38,417 bases of DNA from Acidobacteriota bacterium (GCA_029263395.1 JAJCXO010000172.1:1-38417), one strand, 5' to 3'; positions 17,819-26,826 are shown, counted from the stretch's first letter. Program-made: numbers and translations. The notes: generated by a model not told the origin, from the sequence alone.

Positions 17819-19934
17819 GGGTCTTGAGCATACGCCAACGTTTGGCGATCTGAGCCTTGATCGGTACCCAAACTTCCCGACCGACGCTCGACCAAGAGGC
17901 GGGCCGCGACCCATTGTGCCGCAACAGAATCCCCCCGGCGACCAGATAGGTCAGCCAGGTCAGGTGCCGTTCGTTGAAGAATGGATCGCCGCGATCCCAA
18001 ACGTGATGGGCTCGGCCCAACGCCCAGGAAAACGGCAGCCGTCCATAATGCTTCTTCACCGTCGCGAATACCTCGCGGTAAACCTCGGTCCGACGACTGA
18101 CCGTCTTGTTGTCCTCGTACATCCGCGAGTTGGCCAACACTTGGTCGACGAACCGGACTTGAAACCGCTCGCCGAGTCGGATCCAGAAGTCGTAATCCAT
18201 ACACATCTGGAGTGTGTCATCGAGCCGGTAGCCCTCGTCGAGCACCCGGCGACGAATGAACACCGTCGGCTGGCAGATGAAACATTCGTGAGCCAGGGTT
18301 TGCCAGTGGAACTCGGTGCGGGTGGGATAAACACCCAGCAACCCGTCGTCGGCGTCCAAATAGTGTGCCCGGCCGTAAATCACGTCACAGTCTGGGTACT
18401 TGCGAAACGCCTCGACCACCGCCGCCAAGCAGCCTGGTTCATAGGTGTCGTCGGAGTTGAGCCACCCGATGATCTCTCCACGAGCACGATCGAACCCTTT
18501 GTTGACCGCGTGCGCCTGGCCACGGTCGGGCTCTGAAACGTAGTCGAAACACTCCGAACGCTCCCGGCGAAAATGCTGCAAGATGTCGACCGTGCCGTCG
18601 GTCGACGCAGCATCGATCACCAGATGCTCCACGGCACCATATCCGTGATCGAGAACACTTTGGATCGTACGTTCGATGAACGGCTGCTGATTGAACGACG
18701 GAGTGACCACCGAGATCAGGGGCTGCTCCGCTTCGATGGGCATTAACCCCGTCGGAACAATAGGCGATCGCAAGCCGGACCCCACGGGTCGACTCTCGGC
18801 GATCGCACCGTCTAGGGCAGCAACGGTTACCTCGGCGGTCTGTTGCCAGGAAAACCTCGCTGCCTGCTGACGACCGGCTGCAACCACATCCTGGCGACTT
18901 CGGCCGGATGCATCGAGAGCAGCCGAACGATCGGGACCGCTGAACGCGGCCAGGCGATCACAAAGCTCCTCAGAACTCGACGGATCAAAGGGGATGACTG
19001 CGTCACCCCCTACTTCCGGCAAACTCGCGGCGGTGGAACAGATCACCGGACTGCCGACTCGCATGGCCTCGATCACTGGAATGCCAAAACCTTCGAACAA
19101 CGATGGAAAGACCGTCGCCACACTCAGTGCATAAAGCGCCGGAAGATCCTCGGCTGGCACATAACCCAGCAACTTGACCTGTTGTTCGATACCAAGCTGT
19201 CGACTCAGTGCAACCAGATCCACGGCGCCTTCAACTTCGGCACCTGTCAGCACCAGGCCAGGAGCCTCGTCCTGATGTTGATGCAACTCGGCCAGAGCCT
19301 CGAACAACACCTGATGATTCTTGTGGGGCCAGCTTGCGCCTGGGTAATAGAAGAAGTCCCTCGGCAGGCCGTAACGCTCACGTACCGACGACAGGGTCGC
19401 CTCGGCGCGACCGTCGGAGCCCACTTCGGTCAACCCGGGGGCACCATCGAGATGGCTCACCAACACCCGCTCCGGATCGGCCCCGAGAAACTCGACGATT
19501 TGCTGCTTCGAATACAGCGAGAACGTCAAGATCCGATCGGCTCGCTCCACCGTCGCTCGATAATGCTGACGTCGCCAGTCCAGGATCTCTTGGGTGAAGA
19601 AGTTTGGGAAAACCTCGTGCTGAAGGTCCGGAACCGTCACCACCGACGGCAACCCTGGTTGCGCTGGCTCCAACACCAAAAGTGGGCAGAACCAGGCATC
19701 AAGATCAAATGCTGCAAGCCGGTCGGCGTCGAGGGCAGCAAACTCCTCAGCCGACAAGAGGTGCGTCTCCCAGCCTTGCCCATCAAAAGACTGCTGGTTG
19801 TACTCGGCACAAAACAACACAAAATGTGTGTCTGCATCGAGCTCCCTCGCCGCTGCCAGCAGATGGCGCACGTAGTCCTCGAGTCCACCAATCTGGCCCG
19901 GTCGCAGCGACTGAAGATGCACCCCGACGCGCAT
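17802..19934 (-). CDS. Bifunctional GT4-GT2 glycosyltransferase
   Basis: This 710-residue fusion joins two glycosyltransferases of different folds, so one protein probably adds two successive sugars. Residues 1-380 are a GT-B, family-4 enzyme: an N-terminal Gly-rich loop (QIGGLEDYVRHLL) and the nucleotide-sugar site FEGFGIPVIEAM near 281. A linker leads to a GT-A, family-2 enzyme from about 400 (PLISVVTPSFNQQPFIERTI, AASTDGTVDIL, and the DxD-type LNSDDTYEPG near 490). The GT2 half resembles the adjacent single-domain GT2 gene, which suggests duplication. The ATG at 19934 shares one base with the stop of the upstream methyltransferase (TGATG), so the two are translationally coupled. The C-terminal tail is basic and amphipathic and may touch the membrane. 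Confidence 0.9.
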   Translation of the reverse strand: MRVGVHLQSLRPGQIGGLEDYVRHLLAAARELDADTHFVLFCAEYNQQSFDGQGWETHLLSAEEFAALDADRLAAFDLDAWFCPLLVLEPAQPGLPSVVTVPDLQHEVFPNFFTQEILDWRRQHYRATVERADRILTFSLYSKQQIVEFLGADPERVLVSHLDGAPGLTEVGSDGRAEATLSSVRERYGLPRDFFYYPGASWPHKNHQVLFEALAELHQHQDEAPGLVLTGAEVEGAVDLVALSRQLGIEQQVKLLGYVPAEDLPALYALSVATVFPSLFEGFGIPVIEAMRVGSPVICSTAASLPEVGGDAVIPFDPSSSEELCDRLAAFSGPDRSAALDASGRSRQDVVAAGRQQAARFSWQQTAEVTVAALDGAIAESRPVGSGLRSPIVPTGLMPIEAEQPLISVVTPSFNQQPFIERTIQSVLDHGYGAVEHLVIDAASTDGTVDILQHFRRERSECFDYVSEPDRGQAHAVNKGFDRARGEIIGWLNSDDTYEPGCLAAVVEAFRKYPDCDVIYGRAHYLDADDGLLGVYPTRTEFHWQTLAHECFICQPTVFIRRRVLDEGYRLDDTLQMCMDYDFWIRLGERFQVRFVDQVLANSRMYEDNKTVSRRTEVYREVFATVKKHYGRLPFSWALGRAHHVWDRGDPFFNERHLTWLTYLVAGGILLRHNGSRPASWSSVGREVWVPIKAQIAKRWRMLKTRDSTI

Positions 19935-21505
19935 CAACGCCGTTTCCTCCCGAGTAAGGCTCGTATCAACTCGCCAAGGCGGAAGAGGGGATCTGCCCGC
20001 AGTATGGCAAGCTGCTGACGCATCTCGGCCAGTTGGCTCTCGGTATTCTGAAGCTCGGAGGTTTGCTGCTCCAGCTGGGCATAAGCGGCCTGGGCCGTCG
20101 CCTCCTTATCTTGCAGCGCGGCTTCGACGACACGCTGCCCGTTCCAAGCCGATTCCAGTTCAGCTTGACGCTGACGCAAGATGGAATCGAGCTGCTGGAT
20201 CGCGTCTTCTTTCGCTTGTTGATCCGCTCGGACCTGCTCGATCTCAAGACTGAGACGTTCGACCAGCTCACCACGAGCCTCATGGTCGTCACGAATGGCA
20301 GTCAACTCATCGTCGAGTCGATCGATCAGCCGCGCCTTGGCTTGTTGATCTCGCCTCAGCTTCTCCAGCTCGTCGTACTGACGGTCCACGAGGACTTGTT
20401 TGGCATGCTGATCCTGCTTCAGCTTTTCCAACTCGTCGTGCTGACGGTCCACCAGGGCTTGTTTGGCATGCTGATCCTGCTTCAACTTCCCCAGTTCGTC
20501 GTGCTGACGGTCCACGAGGATCTGTTTGGCTTGTTGATCGACCCGAACCGCCTCCAACTCAGCCGCTAGTCGCTCGACAACTACCGCTTTGGCTTGTCGA
20601 TCGGCGTCGATCCCGTCTCGATCCTCACCGAGCTGCAGCGTCTCGGCCCGAGCGTCGATCAATGCCAGGGCAATAGGCGTAAGACCAGCTAGAGGATCTG
20701 CTCGCGCCTCGAGCATCTGCTGTGGCGACGCAACAACCCACATGTCGTGGGGAAAGAGACTGTCCTCAACAGTCACACTACGACAACCCACGGCGTCCAA
20801 TAAACGCTCCACTGAGCTCGGAGTGAACAGAAAAAGATGCTCCCGCGGCAGCAGCATGTGCCAGTCCGCACCTTCGCCGCGATAACAAGGTGTCTGCAAG
20901 AAGAGCAGCCCATCGTCCTCGAGCCTCTGCACACAGTTCGTCATAGTGGCCAGTGGGTCAGGCAAATGCTCGAGTACATCGATCGCGACGATGGCGTCGA
21001 AACGTCCCTCGGTCGGCAGAACTTCGAGGGGACCCCGGACCATCTCGAGACCGAAACGTGACCGCGCCAATTCGATCGCCGATGGGCCAAGCTCCAAACC
21101 CTGGGCGATGAAACCGGCTTGTTGCAACAGATAGGTCAAGCTGCCAGCGCCACAGCCGAGCTCGAGGATCCGGGCTCCCGGCGCCAAGTAGCGAAGAACC
21201 TTCTCTAATTGAAAAACCGCACGTTCCGGCAGGTCCGCCCGCGCTCGTTGCTCGAGTCTCGGTAATCCGAGCACCTCCGGTACATGCTGAGACCAATAGC
21301 GGTCATCGTAGAAGCTTCCCGCTTCACCGCTGGCATACGCGGCCCGATCGTAGGGTTCGGTGTAAATCACCGTACTACAAGCCTGGCATTGGGCATAGTC
21401 AGAACGCAGGTCATCACGGTCGTCGGCGCCACACCAACAGCATCCGCTGTCGATTGCGCGGCTCACGACAACCTTTGGGGAGTCGATCTGTGGTCGCGAA
21501 TACAT
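19934..21505 (-). CDS. SAM methyltransferase fused to a 21-residue-repeat coiled coil
   Basis: This 523-residue first gene of the glycan operon begins with a small zinc-ribbon-like pair of Cys motifs (C22-x-x-C25 and C40-x-x-C43). A class I methyltransferase follows (SAM motif ILELGCGAG near 109-117, then LELGPSAIE and FDAIVAIDVLEHLPDPL). From 302 to 448 it has seven 21-residue, three-heptad repeats of the form DQxAKxxLVDRQxDELxKLKQ, then more coil. The end is an amphipathic basic segment (DPLFRLGELIRALLGRKRR). E. coli WbdD has a comparable plan: modifying enzyme, coiled-coil ruler, membrane helix and a partner glycosyltransferase. I infer a chain-end methyltransferase and length regulator. 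The start at 21505 is chosen for GGAGAG upstream. The frame is open to 21844 but the extra residues look non-coding. Confidence 0.87.
   Translation of the reverse strand: MYSRPQIDSPKVVVSRAIDSGCCWCGADDRDDLRSDYAQCQACSTVIYTEPYDRAAYASGEAGSFYDDRYWSQHVPEVLGLPRLEQRARADLPERAVFQLEKVLRYLAPGARILELGCGAGSLTYLLQQAGFIAQGLELGPSAIELARSRFGLEMVRGPLEVLPTEGRFDAIVAIDVLEHLPDPLATMTNCVQRLEDDGLLFLQTPCYRGEGADWHMLLPREHLFLFTPSSVERLLDAVGCRSVTVEDSLFPHDMWVVASPQQMLEARADPLAGLTPIALALIDARAETLQLGEDRDGIDADRQAKAVVVERLAAELEAVRVDQQAKQILVDRQHDELGKLKQDQHAKQALVDRQHDELEKLKQDQHAKQVLVDRQYDELEKLRRDQQAKARLIDRLDDELTAIRDDHEARGELVERLSLEIEQVRADQQAKEDAIQQLDSILRQRQAELESAWNGQRVVEAALQDKEATAQAAYAQLEQQTSELQNTESQLAEMRQQLAILRADPLFRLGELIRALLGRKRR
20162..20602 (-). 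repeat. Seven 63-bp coding repeats of a coiled coil
   Basis: Seven consecutive 63-bp units encode residues 302-448 of the methyltransferase. Units 2-4 are nearly identical at both levels (DQHAKQALVDRQHDELEKLKQ-type). Outer units are more diverged. Each unit is exactly three heptads, so gain or loss of a unit changes the coil length by a fixed step without shifting frame or heptad phase. Confidence 0.9.
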
Positions 21506-21686
21506 GCCCGGCTCTCTCCGGGAATACGCCCGAACACGCAGGCTGGATTCCTCACTGAGAACCGCGGCCGCACCAGATTCATTGCATAAGTCTTCCGTAT
21601 CTGCACGAACTATAGCAGTGTCGCAATGTCTTGAACATTCGATCAGAATGGGATCAAGTTTCATCGATTCGAGGAGAATGTCCATC

Positions 21687-22535
21687 ATGCATCCATCGTT
21701 TCTCGCCGGCCTGGCAATTTCATCGACTCTGCTCTTCGCCTGCGGAGGAACGGAGGTGCCGTCGACGACGACCGCACCCACCGATCCGACACCGATGGCC
21801 TCGGGCAGCGCCCTTGCTAGCCCAAGCCATCTCATCGACCTCACCCACGGTTTCGGTCAGGACACCATTTATTGGCCTACCGACACCAAAGGCTTCGAGT
21901 TCGAAGTTCTCTCTGCTGGCCACACCGAGGGGGGCTACTACTATGCCGCCAACAGCTTCAGCAGCGCCGAACACGGCGGCACCCACATCGATGCGCCAGT
22001 CCACTTCGCCGAGGGTAAACCGACCGTCGATCAGATTCCCCTGAGCCGCCTGGTCGCTCCCGGAATCGTTATCGATGTCACGGAGTCCGCAGCGGCCGAT
22101 CGCGACTATGAAGTCAGCGTCGCGGACTTCGAAGCCTGGGAAACCAGCCACGGCCGGCTACCCGACGGCGCCATTGTCCTGCTGCGCACCGGCTACAGCC
22201 AACACTGGGGTGATCGCGAGCGTTATCTCGGCACTGCCAAGACCGGCCCCGAGGCTGTACCGGAACTTCACTTCCCTGGTCTCGCACCGGCTGCCGCTGA
22301 ATGGCTGGCCAGCGAACGGGCAATCGCTGCCATCGGCCTCGATACGCCGTCGATCGATCATGGTCAGAGTCAACTTTTCGCAAGCCACGTCACGCTCTTC
22401 AAAGCTGAGATCCCGGCGTTCGAAAACGTCGCCAATCTCGATCAGCTGCCGGCCAAAGATTTTATGGTGGTTGCCCTACCGATGAAGATCGAAGGCGGCA
22501 GCGGTGCCCCGCTGCGCATCATCGCTTATTGGTAG
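21687..22535 (+). CDS. Cyclase-family (kynurenine-formamidase-like) lipoprotein hydrolase
   Basis: This 282-residue protein belongs to the cyclase family of metal-dependent hydrolases (PF04199). The defining motif EHGGTHIDAPVHF (His96, His100 and Asp102) provides the metal ligands, and the domain opens with the typical DLTHGF at about 50. Known members include bacterial arylformamidase and isatin hydrolase. The substrate here cannot be read from sequence. The first 19 residues form a lipoprotein signal (LLFAC, lipobox Cys19) followed by a Ser/Thr/Pro linker, which is unusual because many family members are cytoplasmic. The ATG at 21687 lies 10 bases after GAGGAG. The in-frame ATG at 21678 is possible but too close to that site. 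It is divergent from the methyltransferase operon. Confidence 0.85.
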   Translation: MHPSFLAGLAISSTLLFACGGTEVPSTTTAPTDPTPMASGSALASPSHLIDLTHGFGQDTIYWPTDTKGFEFEVLSAGHTEGGYYYAANSFSSAEHGGTHIDAPVHFAEGKPTVDQIPLSRLVAPGIVIDVTESAAADRDYEVSVADFEAWETSHGRLPDGAIVLLRTGYSQHWGDRERYLGTAKTGPEAVPELHFPGLAPAAAEWLASERAIAAIGLDTPSIDHGQSQLFASHVTLFKAEIPAFENVANLDQLPAKDFMVVALPMKIEGGSGAPLRIIAYW

Positions 22536-22538
22536 ATC

Positions 22539-22633
22539 CTCCCGTCAAGCGCCTGGCTCTCCCATCAGGCGCCTGGCTCTCCCATCAAACGCCTGGCTCT
22601 CCATCAAGCGCCTGGCTCTCCATCAAGGCTTGG
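22539..22633 (+). repeat. Five short tandem repeats (18-20 bp) at a convergent gene junction
   Basis: Five units of the form CTCTCCCATCAAGCGCCTGG begin at 22539, 22557, 22577, 22597 and 22616, with lengths 18-20 bases. They start just after the cyclase-family stop and run into the 3' end of sppA, whose last codons (DGEPGA) and TGA stop are made of repeat sequence. GCGCCTG (22549-22555) and CAGGCGC (22566-22572) can pair as a 7-bp stem with a 10-nt loop, so the array could help terminate transcription from either side. Confidence 0.8.
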
Positions 22634-24400
22634 CACCAACTCCGTCGGCACCGCGAGGGTCTGCGGCGATGATTCGAGTAAGCCTGCTCGCTCCGCCACC
22701 AAAACCAACGGTCGCACCGATTCGAGCACCCGCACCGCCGCGATGATCGCGACGTCACTGCTCGAAGGCACCTCATCGAAAAACCCTTGCCAGAAGGTCT
22801 TCGGGGCCGGAAACGAGCGCAACTGGATCGGTGCGTCGGCGGCCAGGCCAGCCGCTTCCCGTGCCAAATCCAAGGCCACGGTGTAGCCCCCCAGGGCATC
22901 CACCAATCCGAGTTCCTTGGCCTGGGCACCGGTCCAGACTCGGCCCTTGGCAATCTCCTGCACGCGCTCGAGCGGCAGGTTGCGACCGGTCGCAACTTTG
23001 GCGGTGAAGTCTTCATAAACCCGGTCGAGCCAATCCGAGTGCCGGGCCCACTGCTCGTCGGTATAGTCGTGGGTTGCGGACCACATCGAAGCGTTGGCGC
23101 TGGTCTCGACCGAGTCCCAAGTCAAACCGATCTTCTCCCACAAGCCAGCGGTCACCAATTTGCCGCCCAGAACCCCAATCGAGGCGGTGATAGTCCCTGG
23201 TTGGGCAACAATCTTGTCGGCCTCGGCCGCAACGAAGTAGCCGCCAGAGGCGGCAACGTTGCCCATCGAGACGATCACCGGCTTGCCAGCATTGCGGGCG
23301 CGGATCACTTCTCGCAAAACGGTATCCGACGCCACATACGAGCCCCCGTTGCAGTCGATCCGAAAGAGAATCGCTTTGACTTTTGCGTCGTCGACCGCGG
23401 CACGGAAGGCGGCAGCAACGGTATCCGAGCCCATGTTCGAAGAGCCATTGAGCGCACTGTATTGACTCTCACCACGGGTGATATTTCCGACGCCGTAGAT
23501 CAAGGCGACGGTATTGCCCTTGCCCCATACCCGGCCAGCTTGCTCGAGGTACGCCTGCAAGTACAGGAATCGCGCCCGCCCGCCGGTTGCTTCTCGAATC
23601 TCGTCGTACACTTCGTCACGGTAAGCCAAGCCGTCGACCAGCCCATGGTCCAAGGCCTCTTGGCCATAGTGAGGGCCGGACGCGATCAGTGTCCGCAACG
23701 CTTCCGGGCTCATACTGCGGCCAGCCGCCATGCCGGTCGTCATGGTGTCGAAAATCGATTGCATCAAAGATTCCGAGGACTCACGATGAGCGGCGGTCAT
23801 CTCGGTCTCGGTGTAGACGTTCTTGGCGTTCTTGTACTCGTGCCGATGATCCATCCGCGGTTCGATACCTAACTTGTCCAACGTTCCTTTGTAGAACGAA
23901 CTCGTCAACATCAAACCGGTGATATTGACGTCGCCGGACTGCTGGAGAAAAACTTTGTCGAAGGCGGTCGCCAGGTAATAACTCGAGTTGCCAGAGCTGA
24001 CCTCGCCGAAGGTCTCCGCGAAGGCATACGCTGGTTTGCCGCTCTCGCGAAACGCCATCACCGCATCTCGAATCTCCTGCAATTGGGCCACACCCAATCC
24101 ACCTTGGCCAACCCGTGCGACCAACCCGACCACCTGGTCGTCGGTTGCAGCTCGGGTCAACGCCTCCACCAGGTTGCGCATCTGCAACTGATTCCTCATG
24201 GTGATCTGAGCTATCGGATCTGGCGGAACGTACTCCAGCACCGAGGTTTCGAGATCAAGCTCGAGGATAGTCGTACCCCCGACCCAACCTGTGCCGAGGT
24301 CGGTTTTGCCCATGCTGAAGGCAATCAGTGCGCCGATGGCCACCATGACCAGGACAAAGGCAAAAAAAACAAATAGAGCAACAGCGTTGCGCTTCTTCAT
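22604..24400 (-). CDS. sppA: Signal peptide peptidase SppA, long (67K) type
   Basis: This 598-residue inner-membrane serine protease cleaves remnant signal peptides after their release. An N-terminal membrane anchor (about 5-32) precedes two tandem S49 domains, as in E. coli SppA. The catalytic dyad is visible as Lys190 in the first domain (HEYKNAKNVYTE) and Ser385 in the second (GNVAASGGYF). Their spacing of 195 is close to the 200 of the E. coli enzyme (Lys209, Ser409). The ATG at 24400 follows GGAG with good spacing, so the TTG start five codons upstream is not used. The extreme C-terminus falls in the tandem repeat described separately, so its last residues are probably variable. It diverges from the anion transporter gene. 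Confidence 0.95.
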   Translation of the reverse strand: MKKRNAVALFVFFAFVLVMVAIGALIAFSMGKTDLGTGWVGGTTILELDLETSVLEYVPPDPIAQITMRNQLQMRNLVEALTRAATDDQVVGLVARVGQGGLGVAQLQEIRDAVMAFRESGKPAYAFAETFGEVSSGNSSYYLATAFDKVFLQQSGDVNITGLMLTSSFYKGTLDKLGIEPRMDHRHEYKNAKNVYTETEMTAAHRESSESLMQSIFDTMTTGMAAGRSMSPEALRTLIASGPHYGQEALDHGLVDGLAYRDEVYDEIREATGGRARFLYLQAYLEQAGRVWGKGNTVALIYGVGNITRGESQYSALNGSSNMGSDTVAAAFRAAVDDAKVKAILFRIDCNGGSYVASDTVLREVIRARNAGKPVIVSMGNVAASGGYFVAAEADKIVAQPGTITASIGVLGGKLVTAGLWEKIGLTWDSVETSANASMWSATHDYTDEQWARHSDWLDRVYEDFTAKVATGRNLPLERVQEIAKGRVWTGAQAKELGLVDALGGYTVALDLAREAAGLAADAPIQLRSFPAPKTFWQGFFDEVPSSSDVAIIAAVRVLESVRPLVLVAERAGLLESSPQTLAVPTELVPSLDGEPGA

Positions 24401-24533
24401 CTCGGAAAGCTCCAATCACCAATATTAACTACCGCACCCTAGGCAGACGACCGTCCTTGGTCACCTACGCTCAGGCGTTGTGAGATGTTCGGGAGGCGAG
24501 CGCGAAACGCACTCTCTCGGTATCCTATACGCC

Positions 24534-26072
24534 GTGCATGACCAGCGACCGAATCGCCCTCGCTCCAACATCCAACGGCTCGGCTTGATCGCGGGGCCGC
24601 TGCTGGCTGGGCTTACCGCCTGGCTCCTGCCCGACGCCTATCAGAACGCTGCCGGGACCATGGTCGAGCTGACTGCGGCGGGCCGTGGAACGGTTGCGGT
24701 CATGACCTGGATGGCGGTCTGGTGGTTGACCGAGGCGATCGACATTCCCGCAACAGCACTGCTGCCGATCGCCTTGTTTCCAGTCTTTGGCGTCGCCAAG
24801 GTCAAGACTGCTGCAGCCCCCTATGCTTCGGACATCATCTTTCTCTTCATGGGCGGATTCTTGCTGGCCCTCGCCATGCAGCGCTGGGGACTCGACCGAC
24901 GTATCGCGCTGCTCACGTTGCGCACCGTCGGCACTCGGCCGAGTCATATGGTAGCCGGCTTCATGCTGGTGACCGCGGTGTTGTCGGCGTTTGTTTCGAA
25001 CACCGCAACCGCCGCCATGATGCTGCCGATCGCCCTCAGCGTGATCGAACTCGTGCGGCCACGAGAGGGTGAGGCCACCATGCCGGCTTCTGAAGGCCGG
25101 AACTTCGCCCTCTGCCTGCTCCTCGGCATCGCCTATTCGGCGTCGATCGGCGGCATCGCTACCCTCATCGGCACTCCGCCCAACGGCATCCTGGCACAGT
25201 TCATCCGTGATCAGCTGGCGGAACCTCATCGCACCGACATCAGCTTCGCCAGCTGGCTGCTGGTTGGCGGCCCGCTCGCCGCCATCTTCTTACCCATCGT
25301 CTGGTGGCTCTTGACCCAGCGGCTCTACCCGATCCGGCTGCAGGAGATTGCCGGCGGCCGGCAGCTGATCGAGTCCCAGCTCCGTCAACTCGGCCGGACC
25401 GGACGAGCCGAGTGGCTGACCTTCACGGTCTTCATGCTCACCGCCACCGCCTGGATCACCCGTCCATTGTGGTCAGGCCTGAGCTTTGGTGAGACGGCGT
25501 TCCAACCCTTCGCTGGCCTCACCGACGCCGGTATCGTCATGATCGCCAGTCTCGCCCTCTTCCTGCTGCCAGCCGAACGTGGCGGCCAAGGTGTTCTCGA
25601 CTGGGAGACGGGCCGGGGCCTGCCGTGGGGTATCTTGATCCTTTTTGGCGGTGGCCTCAGTCTGGCAGCAGCAGTCAAGGCCAACGGCGTCGCCGAACTC
25701 ATCGGTAGCCAAGTCAGCGTCTTGCAAGGTGCAGCACCAATCGTATTGGTCTTGGCAGTTGTGACGTTGGTGATTTTCCTCACCGAAATGACCTCCAACA
25801 CCGCCACTACTGCCACCCTGTTGCCGATCCTCGCCGGGGTCGCCAGTGGACTCGAGCTACACCCGTTCTTGCTGATCATCCCCGCCACTCTGGCGGCTAG
25901 CTGCGCCTTCATGATGCCGGTCGCTACCCCGCCCAACGCGATCATCTTTGGCTCCGGCAGGGTCACGATTCCGCAAATGTGCCGAGCAGGGCTGTGGTTC
26001 AATCTGATCGGTATTGTTTTGGTGACTCTTCTGACCTACTTCGTCATGGTGCCTCTGCTGATCGCAGCTTGA
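24534..26072 (+). CDS. SLC13/DASS family sodium-coupled anion symporter
   Basis: This 512-residue, many-helix inner-membrane protein belongs to the divalent anion/Na+ symporter family, which imports dicarboxylates, citrate or sulfate. Both family-signature SNT motifs are present: FVSNTATAAMMLPIA near 155 and TSNTATTATLLPIL near 421. They mark the two inverted repeats that build the sodium and substrate sites, along with GTPPNGI and ATPPNAI loops. Residues at the sites alone do not tell dicarboxylate from sulfate. A GTG at 24534 gives the usual short lead before the first helix. A longer GTG start at 24480 is also open. Neither has a convincing Shine-Dalgarno sequence, so the start is uncertain by 18 codons. 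Confidence 0.9.
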   Translation: MHDQRPNRPRSNIQRLGLIAGPLLAGLTAWLLPDAYQNAAGTMVELTAAGRGTVAVMTWMAVWWLTEAIDIPATALLPIALFPVFGVAKVKTAAAPYASDIIFLFMGGFLLALAMQRWGLDRRIALLTLRTVGTRPSHMVAGFMLVTAVLSAFVSNTATAAMMLPIALSVIELVRPREGEATMPASEGRNFALCLLLGIAYSASIGGIATLIGTPPNGILAQFIRDQLAEPHRTDISFASWLLVGGPLAAIFLPIVWWLLTQRLYPIRLQEIAGGRQLIESQLRQLGRTGRAEWLTFTVFMLTATAWITRPLWSGLSFGETAFQPFAGLTDAGIVMIASLALFLLPAERGGQGVLDWETGRGLPWGILILFGGGLSLAAAVKANGVAELIGSQVSVLQGAAPIVLVLAVVTLVIFLTEMTSNTATTATLLPILAGVASGLELHPFLLIIPATLAASCAFMMPVATPPNAIIFGSGRVTIPQMCRAGLWFNLIGIVLVTLLTYFVMVPLLIAA

Positions 26073-26120
26073 CCAGGTTTATCCCTCAGAATATCGATCG
26101 AGCTCTCAAAACACGGCTTG

Positions 26121-26795
26121 TCAGATCAACGTCGATACCCACCTAGCCACTGTCTGAGCAAGTTCGTCGACCACTTCTTCGTCGGTGCGTCCGGAACGCT
26201 TCAAGACGTGGAACGAGTGGTCGCCACCTTCCACGATGTGCAACGTGGCACGCGAGTCCAGCCGCTCACAGACCGGCTTCAACAGCTCGAGATCGGCCAG
26301 TTTGTCGCGGGTACCTTGCAGAAAGAGCATCGGCACCGCCACCGAGTCGAGATGATCGCCGCGCTCGGTTCCCGGTTTACCGACGGGGTGGAGCGGGAAG
26401 CCAAAGAAGACCAGGCCCTTGACACCGTCCAACGCCTCCTTGGCTGCCGCAGTGGAGGTCATACGGCCACCCATCGACTTACCACCCGCCAACAACGGCA
26501 GATCAGGTGCCGCCGCCGCGGCGGCTGCCACTGCCGAGCGAATCGTCTTCAACAGGATGTTTTTATGGTCGGGTCGCTTGCGCCCCTGCTCCATATAAGG
26601 GAATTGGTAACGCCAGGTCGCGATACCGTCAGCAGCCAGGCGCTCGCTCATCGTTTCCATGAAAACATGCCTCATGCTGGCACCGGCGCCGTGGCCAACA
26701 ATGAGCAAACAGCGCGCACCTTCCGGCTTTACGAGGATCGCTGAAACGTTGCCGGAGCTGCGAGTGGCTTCAAATTGGAACTCTTCTCTAACCAT
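26121..26795 (-). CDS. Alpha/beta hydrolase of the TEX30/KANL3-like family
   Basis: This 224-residue cytoplasmic protein has the alpha/beta hydrolase fold of the dienelactone-hydrolase-like TEX30/KANL3 group. The oxyanion segment GHGAGAS (34-40) is characteristic of this group, and the nucleophile elbow is GGKSMGGR with Ser107. The Asp follows the LFLQGTRDKLAD strand and the His lies in EGGDHSF near 190. The substrate is unknown. The ATG at 26795 has no ribosome binding site and lies only 31 bases from the divergent queF start, so it may be translated from a leaderless or very short leader. Its 3' end is convergent with the transporter gene. Confidence 0.88.
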   Translation of the reverse strand: MVREEFQFEATRSSGNVSAILVKPEGARCLLIVGHGAGASMRHVFMETMSERLAADGIATWRYQFPYMEQGRKRPDHKNILLKTIRSAVAAAAAAAPDLPLLAGGKSMGGRMTSTAAAKEALDGVKGLVFFGFPLHPVGKPGTERGDHLDSVAVPMLFLQGTRDKLADLELLKPVCERLDSRATLHIVEGGDHSFHVLKRSGRTDEEVVDELAQTVARWVSTLI

Positions 26796-26826
26796 TTGCT
26801 GAGTTTAGCAACATAGAATCAGCGGC

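Noticed and set aside
18843-20018. A 391-residue plus-strand open frame across the glycosyltransferase fusion
   Set aside because: It is antisense to the clear GT4-GT2 gene, and its sequence has no domain or signal.
22787-23872. A 361-residue plus-strand open frame inside sppA
   Set aside because: SppA has both catalytic residues and normal length on the opposite strand; this frame is its shadow.
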